From Quercus robur (Eukaryota > Streptophyta > Magnoliopsida > Fagales > Fagaceae), in contig NC_065539.1 of NCBI RefSeq assembly GCF_932294415.1, positions 52,719,501 to 52,783,500 on the forward strand: a DNA stretch of 64,000 nt, given 5' to 3'. Positions 19,852 to 33,161 of the stretch are shown here, piece after piece. Below the pieces are notes generated by a model, which did no database searches, had not been told where the DNA came from, and was given only the letters and a program-made list of their open reading frames with translations. A program made the position numbers and the translations under genes. Each line of letters begins with the position of its first letter. Positions within the stretch are counted from its first letter, which is position 1.

Positions 19852-21919
19852 TCTCTCTTAGAGTAGAAGAGAGCGCCTCTATACGTTATAAAGTCCTAGA
19901 TGCTAGATTAAGTTTGTAAAGCTAAAATTTCATACTATAAAAGTCCTTAACAAAAAGATGCTATAAAGTAATCTACATATTTTTTTCCTTTCATTTTCAA
20001 TTTAATTTTTTTTACCATAAGTTGAAGACTTGGCTTTTGTTTATTTTTGATAGATGTTATGTCATGCCTTAAGGCAACAATTTTTTTTTGCCTATGACCT
20101 TGTTATCTAAATGTTAGTCTATCTCTCTCAAAAGGCTGAATCTTTTGTTTTGTTCAATTATTTGGGTGATTATTTTTTTAGATAAATTTTAGCTTTGAGA
20201 ATTTTTTTTTCCTACTAATAGAGTAGAGTCACACTCAAAAGCTGTTGGTCGGTAAGTGATTTTATTTTATTTTATTTTATTTTTGTTAATATTGTTGATA
20301 GTAATCTGTTTAGATGTTGAACTATGCGGTTTTGATGAGGTCTTTTTTGTGTGGATCCTTTTGGATGAAGAAATTTATGGTTTTGGTGGGAAAAGTATTC
20401 AGAGTAGTTGTTTTTAAAGTATTCTATAGTGGCACTTAATCAGACAAAAATAATAATTAGTTAAACAAAAATAATCGGAAGTCTTTCTCAAAAAAAAAAA
20501 AAAAAATAATCGGAAGTGACATATTTTGGTTTTTGCAATTGGATTTTAATTAATTATTAAAAAAAAAATTATAATGTTGCATATAGAAGATTTTGTGTTT
20601 TTATATAGGTATGTAAACACAAATATAATTTGTATTGATTGAATAGTGAATACAATTCTTTGTTTTTGATCCTTTTAATAAGGTAGAATCTTCTGATTCT
20701 ATCTTCTTTGTAATCTTGACTCTAACACGGAATCTTCTTCACTTTGGTTGGAAGATGGATCAAACAATATTCACAATAAATTTCTAGCTTTGAGCTTGTT
20801 AGAGATTTTTTGTTCTTCAAGTTCTTTGAATGTTCTTCAAGTTTTTTGAAGATTCTTTGAATTTGAAGGATTTTGGGTTGAAGTTCCTCGGGGCTTTAAA
20901 GGTTTGATTCATTGAACTTAAATGATTGAGAGCTTTTTGAAGTTTATGAAGGCTTTTGATCTTGATTCCAATAGAACTTAAAATCTTGGAAGAAGGATTC
21001 AAATTAATTTCTTTGAATGTTCATTGGGCGTTCTTGGCAGATTTTCTCCAGAGTTTTGACGTCTTGAAAAGTTGGTGGAGAATGAGAATGGGTGTCCTCT
21101 ATATATAGTGGTTTTAGAGGATAAGTCTCATTTTGAATTGATCTCAAAGATAAGTAGTAGACTCTGATTGATTTAAAAGAGTCTCACCAAAACTTGTTGC
21201 TTATAGATAATTATCTCTATTTATTTGTTTTGATATAGTTTCTACTTTGATAAAGATAATAATCAACAAAGAGTCTCACCATAATTTGTTACCTGTAGAT
21301 AATTATCTTTATCTTATTTATTTATTTTAATAAAGATAATTATCCATCAATTATGATAGAAAATTTATCTTTATTTTATGGATCAAATGACATATGACAA
21401 ATTTTAATTTGCTAATGTGATATCATCTTAGATGACACATGTCATGATTTGATTTAATTAATTTAATGATGCATAAATTTGGAATTTGTCACTAAATTTT
21501 GATGTGGCGTATTATAATTAGCTTAATTAATGTTTTGCCTCCTACAAGGTACATTCTGATTTGGTAGATATTTTCAAATTTATCAAGATAAAGCAATGTA
21601 TTCAATAAGAAATGTCATGATCATACTTTTGTACTCTCCGTAAGAGATAGTACTATAATAGTTAAAAACTTAACTCACAAGACACGTACAAATTACAAGA
21701 CATAATGAATACAAAGCTTATTTTCAAAGATAGTAAAAAAAAACACAACTCACAGGACAAATACAGCTTATTATTTGATAATTCGATAAATTATCAAAAA
21801 CCACTTTCCAAGTAACTTTTAATTTTCCAATGGTTGGCTCTCGTATGCTCACTTGAAAATTAAATAGCCTATTATTACATCATAACAGATACTGATTTAT
21901 CAAATGATACCAAGTCAAA
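19852..21919. other. AT-rich DNA with simple repeats, no recognised gene
   Basis: Contains (TTTTA)n at about 20259-20284 and a degenerate TTCTTTGAA/TTCTTCAAG repeat at 20810-20960. The GAGAATGGGTGTCCTC and TATATATAG segment near 21085-21110 could belong to an old LTR, but I cannot find a partner. 21600-21919 lies downstream of the CYP82 pseudogene and includes its likely 3' flank. Confidence 0.4.
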
Positions 21920-22341
21920 TTATGCATATACTTGAGCATGCAAGCGTGGAGTGAGATGGACTTCAAGTGGGGTGGCTTTCTGGTTGGTAAGCCTGACTTT
22001 CTCTGTCATGTCCACAGGTTTATTCAAAGGGCTTGCAATTTCAAAATTATGCAACAAGGTAGCAAGTGTGAGTTGTGTAACTTGTAGGGAAAATGAAGTA
22101 CCAGGGCACATTCTTCTACCACTACCAAATGGTAACAATTCAAAATTATTGCCCCTAATGTCAACATGCTTGTGGGTTGTAAGAAATCTTTCTAGCTGAA
22201 ATTCACTAGGATTTTCCCACACGTTTGGGTCTTGTTGAAGTTTTGGAAGATTAACTAGGAGTCTTGTGCTTGCTGGAACGTGGTAGCCTACTAAAGTACA
22301 GTCTTCCATAGACTCGTGTGGCACTAAAAATGGATTAGGAG

Positions 22342-22525
22342 TGTTAGTGTATAGCTTAGACTAGTTTAGCCCATTGGGCTTAGCCCAGTATACTGTACTT
22401 GTAGTTTACTCCTTTTACTTGTACTGCACACATACCTAGCCTATATAAGGCTCTCTATTGTACATTATTATACATACATCAATATACAGACTATTCAGTC
22501 TTTCTCACACTTTATATTGTTAACA
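22342..22525 (+). repeat. 5' LTR of the copia element
   Basis: 184 bp, TGTTAG...TAACA. It includes a TATA-like CCTATATAAGG (near 22439-22449) that likely drives transcription. Confidence 0.93.
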
Positions 22526-23235
22526 TGGTATCAGAGCCATTCCTTTGACTTTCTGGTTCCTGTGGACATCTCCGGCGTTCTTCCGCTGCCCTCGACTTCA
22601 TCCAGTAGTCACTGTTAGAAACGAGTCACCGCCGTCACGCCCACAGTCCCAGCAACTCTTGGATCTCATTGTTCCGCTTATCCAACTGTCAAAGCAAAGG
22701 CATTGAGTGACAGAACAGACAATCCCGAGCAAAACCCAACCAAGAACGGCCAGAAAACACCTCACACGCGCCTCCATGTGCCGTCTGAAGATTCTGCCTC
22801 ACTATCATGCGCTCCACGCACCGCCACACGCCTCCACGCGTCGTCAGTATCTCTCACGTGCCGCACGCGCCAGGACACACGGCCCCCACGCGCTTACACG
22901 CGCCTTCTCCATTTCACGAACTGCCACGTCAGCCCTAGGGCGACGTCATAATTCCACGTCAGCACACGTCATCCGTTGACCGTTGACTTGACCAGACCGT
23001 TGACTTTGACCGTTGATTGTTGACTTTGACCAAGTCAAAATTTTTCAACAGGACCTGTCTTGCTCAGTTTTTCACGTAGATTCTGATTTTGGACTCCGTT
23101 TATGCATTTGAGGTCTCTAAATCTCACTTTTTGGTCATTTTCTTCATTATGGCTCAATAAAGTGAACGAGATATCATACGTCCTATCACCATCATGTTGG
23201 ATGGTCCTACTAGCTATCATGCATGGTCTTAGAAT

Positions 23236-24150
23236 ATGACTGTCTTTCTCAAGGGTTGTAAACTGTGGAGATATGTGACTGGTTCAATTCCTAAGCCAGT
23301 ACCAAACCCTAAGTCCAAAGCCACAGCTGCTGAAGAGTCTTCCAAGACTACTGTTACAACAGATGATTATGAAGAACGTCTAGAGGAATGGGAGAATATT
23401 CAAAGTAAGATCTTGTCTTGGTTTATCAATACCTCTATTCCCTCCATTCATAATCTTCTTCCTTGTCTTGAAACTGCTGAGGCTGCTTGGAAATTTTTGG
23501 CTGATTGCTATAATTGCACTAATGATTCAAGCTTGGAGTTTCACATTGAATCAAAGCTTTATCAAATGCGCCAAGAGACAGGTCAGTCTATTTCTGATTT
23601 TTATTCTCAAACTTCTACTATGTGGGAACAACTCTCTGCTGCAGATCCTCCACTGGTGTGTTCTAAGGACATTGAGCTCTTTGTCAAATATCGGGATCGC
23701 CGTAAATTTATGCACTTCATGATGGGTTTACATGAGGATTTTGAGCCTACTAGGGCTTCTTTGCTTAGCCGGTCTCCTACTCCTTCTCTTGATGCTTCAG
23801 TAAAGGAGCTCATTTTTGAGGAGAATCGTCGGCCTACTTATCACATGACATCATCTGATCATGTATTGGCTACACCCTTACCACAGCCTCCTATTGTTGT
23901 ATTCACTGCTCCTCCACAAATAAACTCCAAGCGTCCCACCTCTCAGTCTTCCAAAGGTACTCATTGCAAGTTTTGCCGTGCCAAAGGCCATGACATCTTT
24001 GTTTGTCGTAAACTACAGAAATTTGTGCAAAAGCAGAATAAAGCTTCTCTTCCTCAAGCAGCTGCTGTATGTCCTTCAGATCCATCGGTTCCTACAGGTC
24101 CATCTTTGGCTTCCTCACTTACTACGGTTGATATTGAGGTAGTTATTTAA
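23236..24150 (+). pseudogene. Gag part of the copia element
   Basis: A 304-residue open stretch of UBN2/copia gag type, with a gag core (LEEWENIQSKILSWFINTSI) and one CCHC zinc knuckle (CKFCRAKGHDIFVC). Its normal start may lie further upstream. Part of a fossil element. Confidence 0.85.
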
Positions 24151-24183
24151 CATGTTTTATCCCGCACTTCCATTGCCCTTTCT

Positions 24184-27100
24184 GTCACCTCAGGTAAACA
24201 ACCTTGGTTTTTTGATACTGCATGTTGTAACCATATGACTCCTGATGAATCCCAATTTTTTGATAAGGCACCTTTAGAACATCCAATCACCATTTACACT
24301 GCTGATGGAACTCCTATGCCTGTTAGTCATAAAGGAACAATCTCTTCTCCTTGTTTATCCCTTAGTGACACTTTTCATATTCCAAAGTTATCCCTCAATT
24401 TGCTTTCTGTTGGTCAACTTTACGAATTAGGCGTAGATCTTCTATTTACTAATCATGGTGTGGATGTGCAGGATCTCCGGACGGGTCAAATGCTTGGGGT
24501 AGGCCGTAAGGTTGGTCGTATGTTTGAGGTTCATGACTTGAAGATTCCTTCACAAGTTGTTTTTGCAGCTGCTACCACTGCCACCTCCTCACCTGATCTA
24601 TGGCATGCTCGTCTTGGTCATCCATCCTTATCTCGTCTTCAGTTGTTAGCTTCTCAAGGTCATTTAGGTTTAGTTCAGTTTCAAAAATTTGATTGTACTT
24701 CTTGTCATTTTGGCAAACAAACAAAATTGCCCTTTAATAAAAGTGACTCATTTTCTTCTGCCCCTTTTGATCTTATACATTCTGATATTTGGGGTCCTGC
24801 ACCTGTTCCCACTGAGGAGGGATCTAAATATTTTGTCATATTTGTGGATGATTTTTCTCGATATACTTGGATTTATCTACTTCACCATAGGTCTGAACTT
24901 GTGTCTATTTATCAAACATTTCATAAAATGATTGAAACACAGTTCAATCGCACCGTTAAAGTCTTTCGATCAGATAATGCTCAAGAATATAATGATAAAT
25001 CTTTCTTATCCTTTTTAGACAGTCATGGTACTCTTCCTCAGCGGTCTTGTCCTTACACCTCTCAACAAAATGGTCGTGCAGAACGAAAATATCGTCACAT
25101 TCTTGATGTTGTCCACACCCTTCTCATTTCTGCCTCTCTTCCTGAGCGCTTTTGGGGTGAGGCCGCACTCATTGCTGTGCACACCATTAATCGTATTCCT
25201 TCACCAACTACACGCAACAAATCACCATTTGAGCTTCTCTATGGTCAAACTCCTGACTACTCCTCTCTTCGGGTTTTTGGTTGTGCTTGCTTTGTCTCTC
25301 TTCCTCCTCATGAACGAACAGAGCTCCAACCTCGTACTCGTCTCTATTGTTTCCTTGGTTATGGTGTGTCTCAAAAGGGGTTTCGTTGCTATTATCCCAT
25401 TTCTCATCGCCTTCGTGTCTCCCGTCATGTTGAGTTTTGGGAACATCGTCCTTTCACAAGTCTTCAGCAGTTTCCTGCATCTTCTTCCTCAGAGTCTCCC
25501 ATTTTTATTGATCCTTTCCTCCCTCTCTATCTTGAACTTATGGAGGATTCTTCAACATCGGCTACCTCTCCAGACGACTCATCTCCGATTCTGTTTCCAG
25601 CATATGACCCGCCTGTCTTGGATCCTGTGGCACCACCCTCTCCTGAGTCTCCTGTTGGTCCTGAACTTCGTCGTTCCACTCGGGTAAGCATTTCTCCACC
25701 TTATCTCACTAATTATCATTGCTCTTTTGCTTTTGCCACCCTCTATGAAGCTCACACCTATCGTGAGGCCCATACTGACCCTCTCTGGCAGCAAGCTATG
25801 AACGAAGAACTAGATACCCTTCATAAGAATCACACTTGGGATATGGTTGATTTGCCTCCTGGTTAGTCTGTAGTAGGTTGTAGGTGAGTTTACAAGATCA
25901 AGATCAAGGCTGATGGATCTGTTGAACGATACAAGGCTCGCCTAGTTGCCAAGGGCTTTACTCAGGAGTATGGTATTGACTATGAGGAAACATTTGCTCC
26001 TGTTGCTCGCCTTACATTTGTTAGATGTCTCATTGCTGTGGCTGCTGTTCGCCATTGGCCTCTTTATCAAATGGATGTGAAGAATGCTTTCCTCAATGGA
26101 GACCTCCGTGAAGAAGTGTACATGTAACCACCCCCTGGCTATCCATACTCAGGCAGTCAAGTTTGCCGCCTTCGCCGTGCTCTTTATGGCCTCAAGCAGG
26201 CTCCTTGAGTTTGGTTTGAAAAGTTTAGCTCAGTTGTTGCTCAGCAGGGTTTCACTTCGAGTCCTCATGACACTAATCTCTTTGTTCAAAGATCCTCTGC
26301 TGGTATCACTCTTATTCTTCTTTATGTTGATGATATGATTATTACTGGAGATGATTCTGCAGGTATCCGCTCTCTTTAGCACTTTCTTAGTCAGCATTTT
26401 GAGATGAAAGATCTGGGCACTCTCAGCTATTTTCTTGGGCTTGAGGTTACCTCATCCTCTGATGGATACTATTTTTCCCAGGCTAAATATGCTTCTGATC
26501 TTCTCTCCAAAGCCGGTGTCATTGATAACAAGACTGTTTCCACTCCTTTAGAATACAATGCAAAGCTCACACCCTTGGATGGTGAACCTATATCCGATGC
26601 TACTCGCTATCGTCAGTTGGTTGGCAGTTTGATCTATCTCACTGTTACTCATCCGGATATTGCACATGCTGTGGGTATGGTTAGTAAGTTCATGGATGCA
26701 CCTCGTTCTGTCCATTATGCTGCTGTTCTTCGGATTCTCCGATATGTCAAAGGCACACTTTATCATGGTCTGCATTACTCCTCTCGATCTTCTCTCGAGT
26801 TTCATGCTTATTCAGATGTTGACTGGGCAGATGATTTGACTGATCGATGCTCTATCACAGGTTTCTGTTTCCTGTTAGGTACTTCTCTTGTCTTGTGGCG
26901 CAGCAAGAAGCAGGATGTGGTTTCCCGTTCCAGTACTGAGGCTTAGTATCGTGCCCTTGCCGACAACACTTGTGAGCTTGTTTGGCTTTGCTGGCTCTTG
27001 GCTGACATGGATGCTCCACAGCCCACTGCCATTCTTCTTTATTGTGACAATCGTATTGTTATCTACATTGCTCATAATGATGTCTTCCACGAACGCACCA

Positions 27101-27290
27101 AGCATATATATTGAGATCGACTGCCACATCACTCGCCAGCATCTCAAGAAAGGAAATCTCAAGTTGTTCTCCATCTCCTCTGTTGACCAGCCTGCTGATA
27201 TCTTTACCAAGACTCACCTGCCTGGTCGTCTTCGAGATCTTATATCCAAACTCCAGTTGGCTTCCTCCTTGCCACCTCGAGTTTGAGGGG
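24184..27290 (+). pseudogene. Pol region of the copia element (protease, integrase, RT, RNase H)
   Basis: Copia pol signatures appear in order: a protease-like segment (FDTACCNHMTPDE), the integrase zinc part (HARLGHPSLSRLQLL), the integrase core (FRSDNAQEY and YTSQQNGRAERK), reverse transcriptase ([13 protein letters not shown] and YVDDMIITG) and RNase H (AYSDVDWADDLTDRCSITGF). Broken in several places; a fossil. Confidence 0.88.
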
Positions 27291-27293
27291 GGA

Positions 27294-27477
27294 TGTTAGT
27301 GTATAGCTTAGACTAGTTTAGCCCATTGGGCTTAGCCTAGTATACTGTACTTGTAGTTTACTCCTTTTACTTGTACTGCACACATACCTAGCCTATATAA
27401 GGCTCTCTATTGTACATTATTATACACATATCAATATACAGACTATTCAGCCTTTCTCACACTTTATATTGTTAACA
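27294..27477 (+). repeat. 3' LTR of the copia element
   Basis: 184 bp, nearly identical to the 5' LTR, preceded by the purine tract GAGGGGGGA. Exon 2 of the CYP82 gene resumes directly after it. Confidence 0.93.
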
Positions 27478-29008
27478 AGGAGGATGTAAACGCATTGTTT
27501 CTTTGAGGATAGCCTGAAGATAGACCAAATTTTTTAGGTTAGATTCCTTCACTTGCCTTTCTCTACCAATCTGGATGTCTAATTCTTCTTGGCTTTCATT
27601 AAGGCTTCACGATTGTTGAGGACTAAAGCAAGAGCCCATGTCAATGTTATTGTTAATGTGTTTGAACCCGCTACAATAAGGGTCTGCAAATGTGACATAA
27701 TAGAAAATGGAGGATTCGATGGTCAGCTAAGGTTTTAAGCTTTCTAACCTTGGACCAATTATCAAATTTAGTAGTTGCAAGATTTAGATTACATTAAAAA
27801 TCCTAAATATGTAGGCGTCAAGGGCTTTTATACTATGGACGTAGGCCATTAGGCTGAACCATGTAAACTTTCATGTGTACTCTCTCTTTTATGCTTCTAT
27901 TCATCATTCATTCATTACTTACAATCACGTAACAATTTTTACAGTAACAATAAAAAATAGTAATGATGGCAATATTCAATATATGTAGCATTGTAGCAAA
28001 TGAGATTTTGGTAGTGTATGTATGTAGCTGAATTAATAGGATTATGAAAAACTTACCATGCTTGTAGCCTTGACTATTGTATCTAGATCATAACCAAAAG
28101 TCTCATCATTGTCAGTGACAATGGATAGCAATACATCCATAAAATCTTGGTGTTCCTTCATCCCACCACAAAATTTCTTCTGCTTATGTTCTTCTAGCCA
28201 TCCTCTAGCCATATGATCCAATTCTTTTGCTGTCTTCTTCATAGCTTTCTCATACCCTCCTATGTCCAACGACTTTAGATAAGGAAGTGCATCTGATACC
28301 ACAAATGTTCCACTCAAATTGAAAAACTCTCTCAATGCCATTCGACATTGATCATTCCCTTCATTCTCATCCTTGGTCGTAGCCCCACCAAATCGCTTCC
28401 CTACAACCATCCTACATATTACGTTTAAGACTGTGTACCCAAACCATCTCTCCATCTCCAATAACACCTTCTTGTTCTTGCCTAATAGCTTATTTATCTC
28501 TTTTATAGAATCATTTACCTCGACATCCGGAATGTGTTTGAGTGTCTCAAGGCGATGGTTTGAGAGGACCTCTAGCGTGGCCATTTTTCTCACTTGGTGC
28601 CAGAAGGGACCATAAGGGTTGAACCCAATCATGGCATAGTTATAGCCCAAGACTTCTAGAGCTACACCTTTTGGGCGGTTTGCAAAGACTTTGTCATTGG
28701 TGGTAAAACACTCTTTAGCTATCTCCCAACTACTTACTACTAGGGTTTTATGCACCCCCAACCAGATTGTGAAGATTGGTCCATACTTATCAGCCATGTC
28801 ACCCAAGGTTATATGGGGCGGTTGTGACCCTCATAACAGGTGGAGGTGACCAATCAAAGGCCACGCTTTTCCAGCATCAGGTGGAACTCTCTTTTTACTA
28901 GTAGTACTTTGAATTCTTTTTGATATCCTTAATAGAAAGAATATAAACATGAAAATGGTGAATATGTTGGCCATAGAAGTAGTGAAGAATGGGTAGGAGA
29001 ATAGCATG

Positions 29009-29850
29009 TGTTAGGTTCTACAGACTTAGGAGCTAATGTATTTAGAACTCTAATGTGTAATGTTGGCAAACCATGATCAAAACAATTGTTAGTTGTCTTT
29101 AGACTTGCTCAAAGTGTGTGCATTGTATGTAAAGTTGGAATTGAGTGGCTGCAGAAGTATTAGTGACTTTCGGCCTGGCTCGATTGATTGAAGAACAGGC
29201 TTAATTGATCAAATCTCGGGCAGAATATTTTTTTTGCAGATTTTTCCAACTCAGCCCTAGCCTATTAAAACGTGTAGGGTTTTATGTTTTGCCCTAAGTA
29301 TAAAAGGCAAACCCTAGCCACGTTTTAGAGGTTGCTCTAGTTGCTATGTGTGTGAATTTCTTGTGAGATCTAGAGGTGGTTGCCTTCACACATGCTTAGG
29401 ATTATCAAGATGGAGATTTGATTGAGAGCTTGATGATCATTTAGTTGTTGCACTAAGAAGCTTAAAGAAACACAAGCGGATGTGCTTGTACTTGCTGGAG
29501 AATCCAAGAAAGAAGGAGTCCGTGGTCTCGGAGCTTGCACGTGGTCGTGTCAGTAAGTTTCTATTGGTGGGTAGTAATAGGATGTTAGTGGTCTAAGTCC
29601 TATTGTAAAACTTCGATTCTTTCATAGTGGATTTAAGTTTACCTTGAGGATAGTTAGGTTAAATTCTCCTCAAGTTTTTACCGGTGTGGTTTCCTGGGTC
29701 ATCATATCATTGTGTTATTTTTATTTCCGCTGCTATGCATGATATGATTGTTTGATTGTGATAACCTAGATCTGGAATTTAGACTAAGTAATAACTTGGC
29801 TAATTAACTAGGTTAATCCAATTGTGTTTTAAGGGGTCTAAAAACTAACA
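29009..29850 (+). repeat. 5' LTR of element I
   Basis: 842 bp. It includes a TATA box (TATAAAAGG at 29299-29307) and a decayed pair of TCGATTGATTGA-type boxes near 29185-29215. Confidence 0.92.
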
Positions 29851-29908
29851 AGTGGTATCAAAGTAGGTAGCTCTTTTGTTTTAGATATTTTGATCTAAGA
29901 GTTGATCC

Positions 29909-30820
29909 TTGACCCCTGTTGTCATGGATAATTTGAAGTGTCCTTTTGATCATGTTTCTGCTCATGCTTCTGTTGATTTTATTGATGCCTGTGAAACTCT
30001 TCGTAAGGAATTATTGAAATCTATGAAAATTGCTAAGAAATTCAAGGAAGAGTTAAAATTGGCTAATCTTGAAAAAGAGGAATTGGTTGTTAGATTAGAT
30101 GAATCTAATAAAAAGAATGAATTTTTGAGAAATCAAATTTCCTCTCAAGATGAGAAGATGAAAAGCTTGGAACAAGAGTTAGTTGAATTTAAAGCTAAAA
30201 TTGAAAATTTGACTAGTACCAAGCTTGCTGATAACATAAGTGTTTCTGTTTCTTTTAAGCCTAAAACTGAGAAAGTTTATATCTCTCCTTTTAAGAGGAA
30301 TAATAAAGAAAAGACTTATTTTACTAGGTTAGACAAATGTAAAAGTTCTGATGTAGACGCTGAAGTTTCTAAACCTATGTCTAAACCTTCTGTTAGAGAG
30401 CATAATAAATTTGTTTTTGTGCCTACCTGTCACCTTTGTGGTGTTGTTGGTCATATTAGACCAAATTGTTCTTTGTTGAGGCAAAAACCAAAATCTGAGA
30501 CTAGATTTGTTGTTAGGAATACTGATGTTCCTAAATTTGTTCCCGTTTGTCACTTTTGTGGTGTCTCCGGTCACATTCGTCCTAATTGTCATAAACTGAA
30601 ATTTAAGCATTCTGTGTTTCAGTTTAGGATTTGTGATGATATTTCTCCTGCCATAAGTCCATATAAATTGTTTCATATTCTTTTGAAAAATTTGAGCTTG
30701 TTGGCTTGTGAAAGGAATTTGCAGGATTTTAGTTTTTCTCAGAAGATTGGTGTAATCTCTCAAATACACTCTGCTTCACATGGATTTTCACCTACAAAGC
30801 CGAAGACTCGTGCTATATAG
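29909..30820 (+). pseudogene. Gag-like ORF of element I with two CCHC knuckles
   Basis: An open stretch of 303 residues. Residues about 28-110 are rich in K and E with heptad spacing and look like a coiled coil. Two zinc knuckles follow, CHLCGVVGHIRPNC and CHFCGVSGHIRPNC. Unlike elements II and III there is no UBN2 domain in front. Part of a fossil element. Confidence 0.75.
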
Positions 30821-33161
30821 GTGAGAAAAGATTCTTTAAGGTGAGTGTTGCTGGCTTGTCCCTAATTTAATTCTTTCAATTAATTGTGGACATGTTTTCT
30901 TTTAGTTTTTGGTTCTTTTATTTTTTCTTAGGTTGTTTTGTTTATTCAAAAAATCCAAAAACATTGAAAAATTTCAAAAAGACAAAAATATTTTATTTTG
31001 TGTCTTGTTTTATTTTTCTTGAGGATTACATGAGTTATGATATCTCTCTCTTGATTTAGAACATGCTTGACATTGTGGAGAAACTTGAATAGTATGTGTT
31101 ATATAAGTGCTAAGCTATTTTTGATTTTATGTATGTACTAGTTTGTACATGTACTCATGGGTTAATTAAGAAATTGATATTTCTTTTTTGTGTACCCTCT
31201 ATAGCTTAGTTAAGCATTGTCATGCATTGCATTCGCATTATTCATTTAGCATAATGTGTGCTTTTTGTTTTTGGTCATAACTTTTTTTTAAAAACCAAAA
31301 AGATTTTTGTGTTTTGTATTTCACATCTAGGATTTATAATCAAGGATTGGCCGTATTATCTTTACATAACATGTTTATGTACCTTGTTTAGCTTGGATGA
31401 GCTTCTTTTATTGCACTTTACTAGTTTGAGCTTTGTAGTGCATGTTATGTGGGAAAGATGTTTATGGTTTTGATCATTTTGTCTTGATCTTGAAGTCACA
31501 TGTCTTTGACTGTCGGACTTGAACCTTTTGAGAAAGGCATAAATAATCATCTCACCACTGTTCACTAGCCAATCATGAACACCTTATTGCATATTGTAAG
31601 ATTTTGTGCTCGAGAAAGTGTAGCATATGCACAAAAAGAATATAAGGTGTAGCCTCGGTTTAAATGTTAAAATTGGTGTGTACATTATTGGACTTAAAGC
31701 TAAATCAAATAAATGAAATTGGTGTGTACATTATCCCGGCTTTTTAATAAATTTTTGAACAATTAAAATTTGTGTGTACAATATGAGGCAAAATTCAAGA
31801 AACTTACATGATTGCAAGCTTATGATCTGGGAGATGTGGGAGTTATATGATGTAACTCTTTAGGTGATAGTCTTTTTCAAATCCTATGTAATGAATTTTT
31901 TAGACCTTGTGGTTGATTGCTATTCACATATCACCTCACATGTATCTCAAGCTTTTGCTAGTTGCACACACTACACAAGTTACTTTTTACTAAACATTGT
32001 ACATGTTAGTGTGTGTGTCTTTGGTCTGACCAACCAAGTTTGCAAATACTTTGAGTTTTTATGCAAAACAGATTTGATGCTTAAGAATTTATGGAGAATG
32101 TTTGAAAATCTTAATTTTGGGAAAACTGGGTTTAAAACTATTTTTTTTTTGGAAAAACATTTCATCACATACTCATGCATTTTGTTCATCAATTTCAATG
32201 CTTTGAGGTGTTTCTAAATTGGGTTTTGTTTTTTTTTTTTTCAAAAAACTGTGTTTTCTCAAAAAAATTTGTGAGCCTTTGTCTGTTTCGATTGATCGAG
32301 TCTGTTTTTTGATCAATCGAAATTGGTTTTTAAAAATTTAAGGGAGCCTCTCTCTGTTTTGATCAATCGAAACTGATTTTCGATCAATCGAAAATCGTGA
32401 ATCAGGTTTTTTAAAAACTGAGTTTGACTTGTTCAAACTCACTTTTCAAAAGTTTTTCAAACTTTTCTCTCTCTCTGAATCGGACAAGGCTTACCATCAA
32501 ATTTTTTTCGTTTTCCTCCGTTCTTTTTGCAAGGTTTTCCTCTCCCAAGGCCGGTAAGACCTTATACCCTTCCTTTTGCATTTTATTTCATGTTTCATGC
32601 ATTAATTCATGGTTTTTGGGTAAATTTTTGGACTTATGCAAAATTGAGATTTTTGATTATTCAAGCCAAACTTTCTGAAATTGATCAATGGGTTTTTGTT
32701 CTAGGATGTTATAAACTTGATCTTGATGGTTTAATTTGATCAATTTGGTGTTTTGTGAGAAATTGAAAATTCTAGGGCTTGTATTTACCCGATTTGGGGA
32801 TTTTGTTCAAATTGGGTTTAATTGATGAAATTGGCTTGTTAAATTGATGTAATTGATCATTATATTTTGTATTCTAACTTGTGTGATGATCAATTGGTCA
32901 ATTTTTTTTACAAATTGAACAATTGGTTTTTCAAATTTTGGGATTTTTGTTAGAAACTCTATGCTCAAGCCAATTTTGTAAATTTGAACTTAAATTGAAC
33001 TTAGTTTCACTACATTAGAGCATGCATTATGACATTTAATTGTTCATGCATCATATAGATTTTTGTTCTATATTTTTTGTGCTAACTTGTAGTCTGCCCT
33101 TGGTTTTTCTTTCTGTTTTTTGTTTTGTTCTGCTTTGTGTCTTTGTCCTTATCCTAGCACC
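30821..33161 (+). other. Non-coding middle of element I
   Basis: T-rich DNA without a supported gene. It is strongly similar to 46650-48620 in element II ('tcacatgtatctcaagctttt', 'agttgcacacactacacaag'). Near 32285-32400 it holds two pairs of GATCAATCGA boxes. Confidence 0.7.

Larger units (their letters stand above)
22342..27477 (+). mobile_element. Ty1/copia LTR retrotransposon in CYP82 exon 2 (broken fossil)
   Basis: Both LTRs are 184 bp (22342-22525 and 27294-27477), begin TGTTAG and end TAACA, and differ at only about 4 sites, so the insertion is fairly young. A perfect 5-bp target duplication AGGAG (22337-22341 and 27478-27482) flanks it. The primer-binding site TGGTATCAGAGCC (22526-22538) pairs with initiator tRNA-Met; a purine tract precedes the 3' LTR. 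Internal order is gag, protease and integrase, reverse transcriptase, RNase H, the copia order. It is broken, with several breaks in the pol part. Short LTRs and domain style suggest a small copia lineage such as Ale or Ivana, not settled. Confidence 0.95.
21920..29007 (-). pseudogene. CYP82-type cytochrome P450 pseudogene, split by two LTR insertions
   Basis: A two-exon CYP82-like gene with the same plan as the intact copy at 52867-55153. Exon 1 is 28057-29007 (donor GTAAG at 28052-28056). Exon 2 starts at 27683 after a CAG acceptor and is divided: 27478-27683 and 21920-22341, with a copia element between. The heme motif [19 protein letters not shown] and the C-terminus through HAQVYA are readable. 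Breaks: TGA at codon 59 (28831-28833) where the intact copy has a sense codon; one base lost near 27600, compared with the intact KKAQEEL; and the oxygen-binding I-helix reads AGSNTLT, with the usual D and T/S changed. A second LTR element starts 2 bp past the ATG and separates the gene from its promoter (35612-35700). It cannot make a working monooxygenase. Confidence 0.92.

Noticed and set aside
20810-20960. Possible coding region on the minus strand with repeated Lys/Phe/Ser
   Set aside because: It is a degenerate TTCTTTGAA simple repeat without a domain.
22703-22979. Arg/Thr/Ser-rich frames near the left end of the copia element
   Set aside because: They sit in the untranslated leader between primer-binding site and gag, in a GC-rich patch; no domain is visible.
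25025-25687. A 220-codon hydrophobic frame
   Set aside because: It is a shifted-frame shadow of the integrase region of the copia element.
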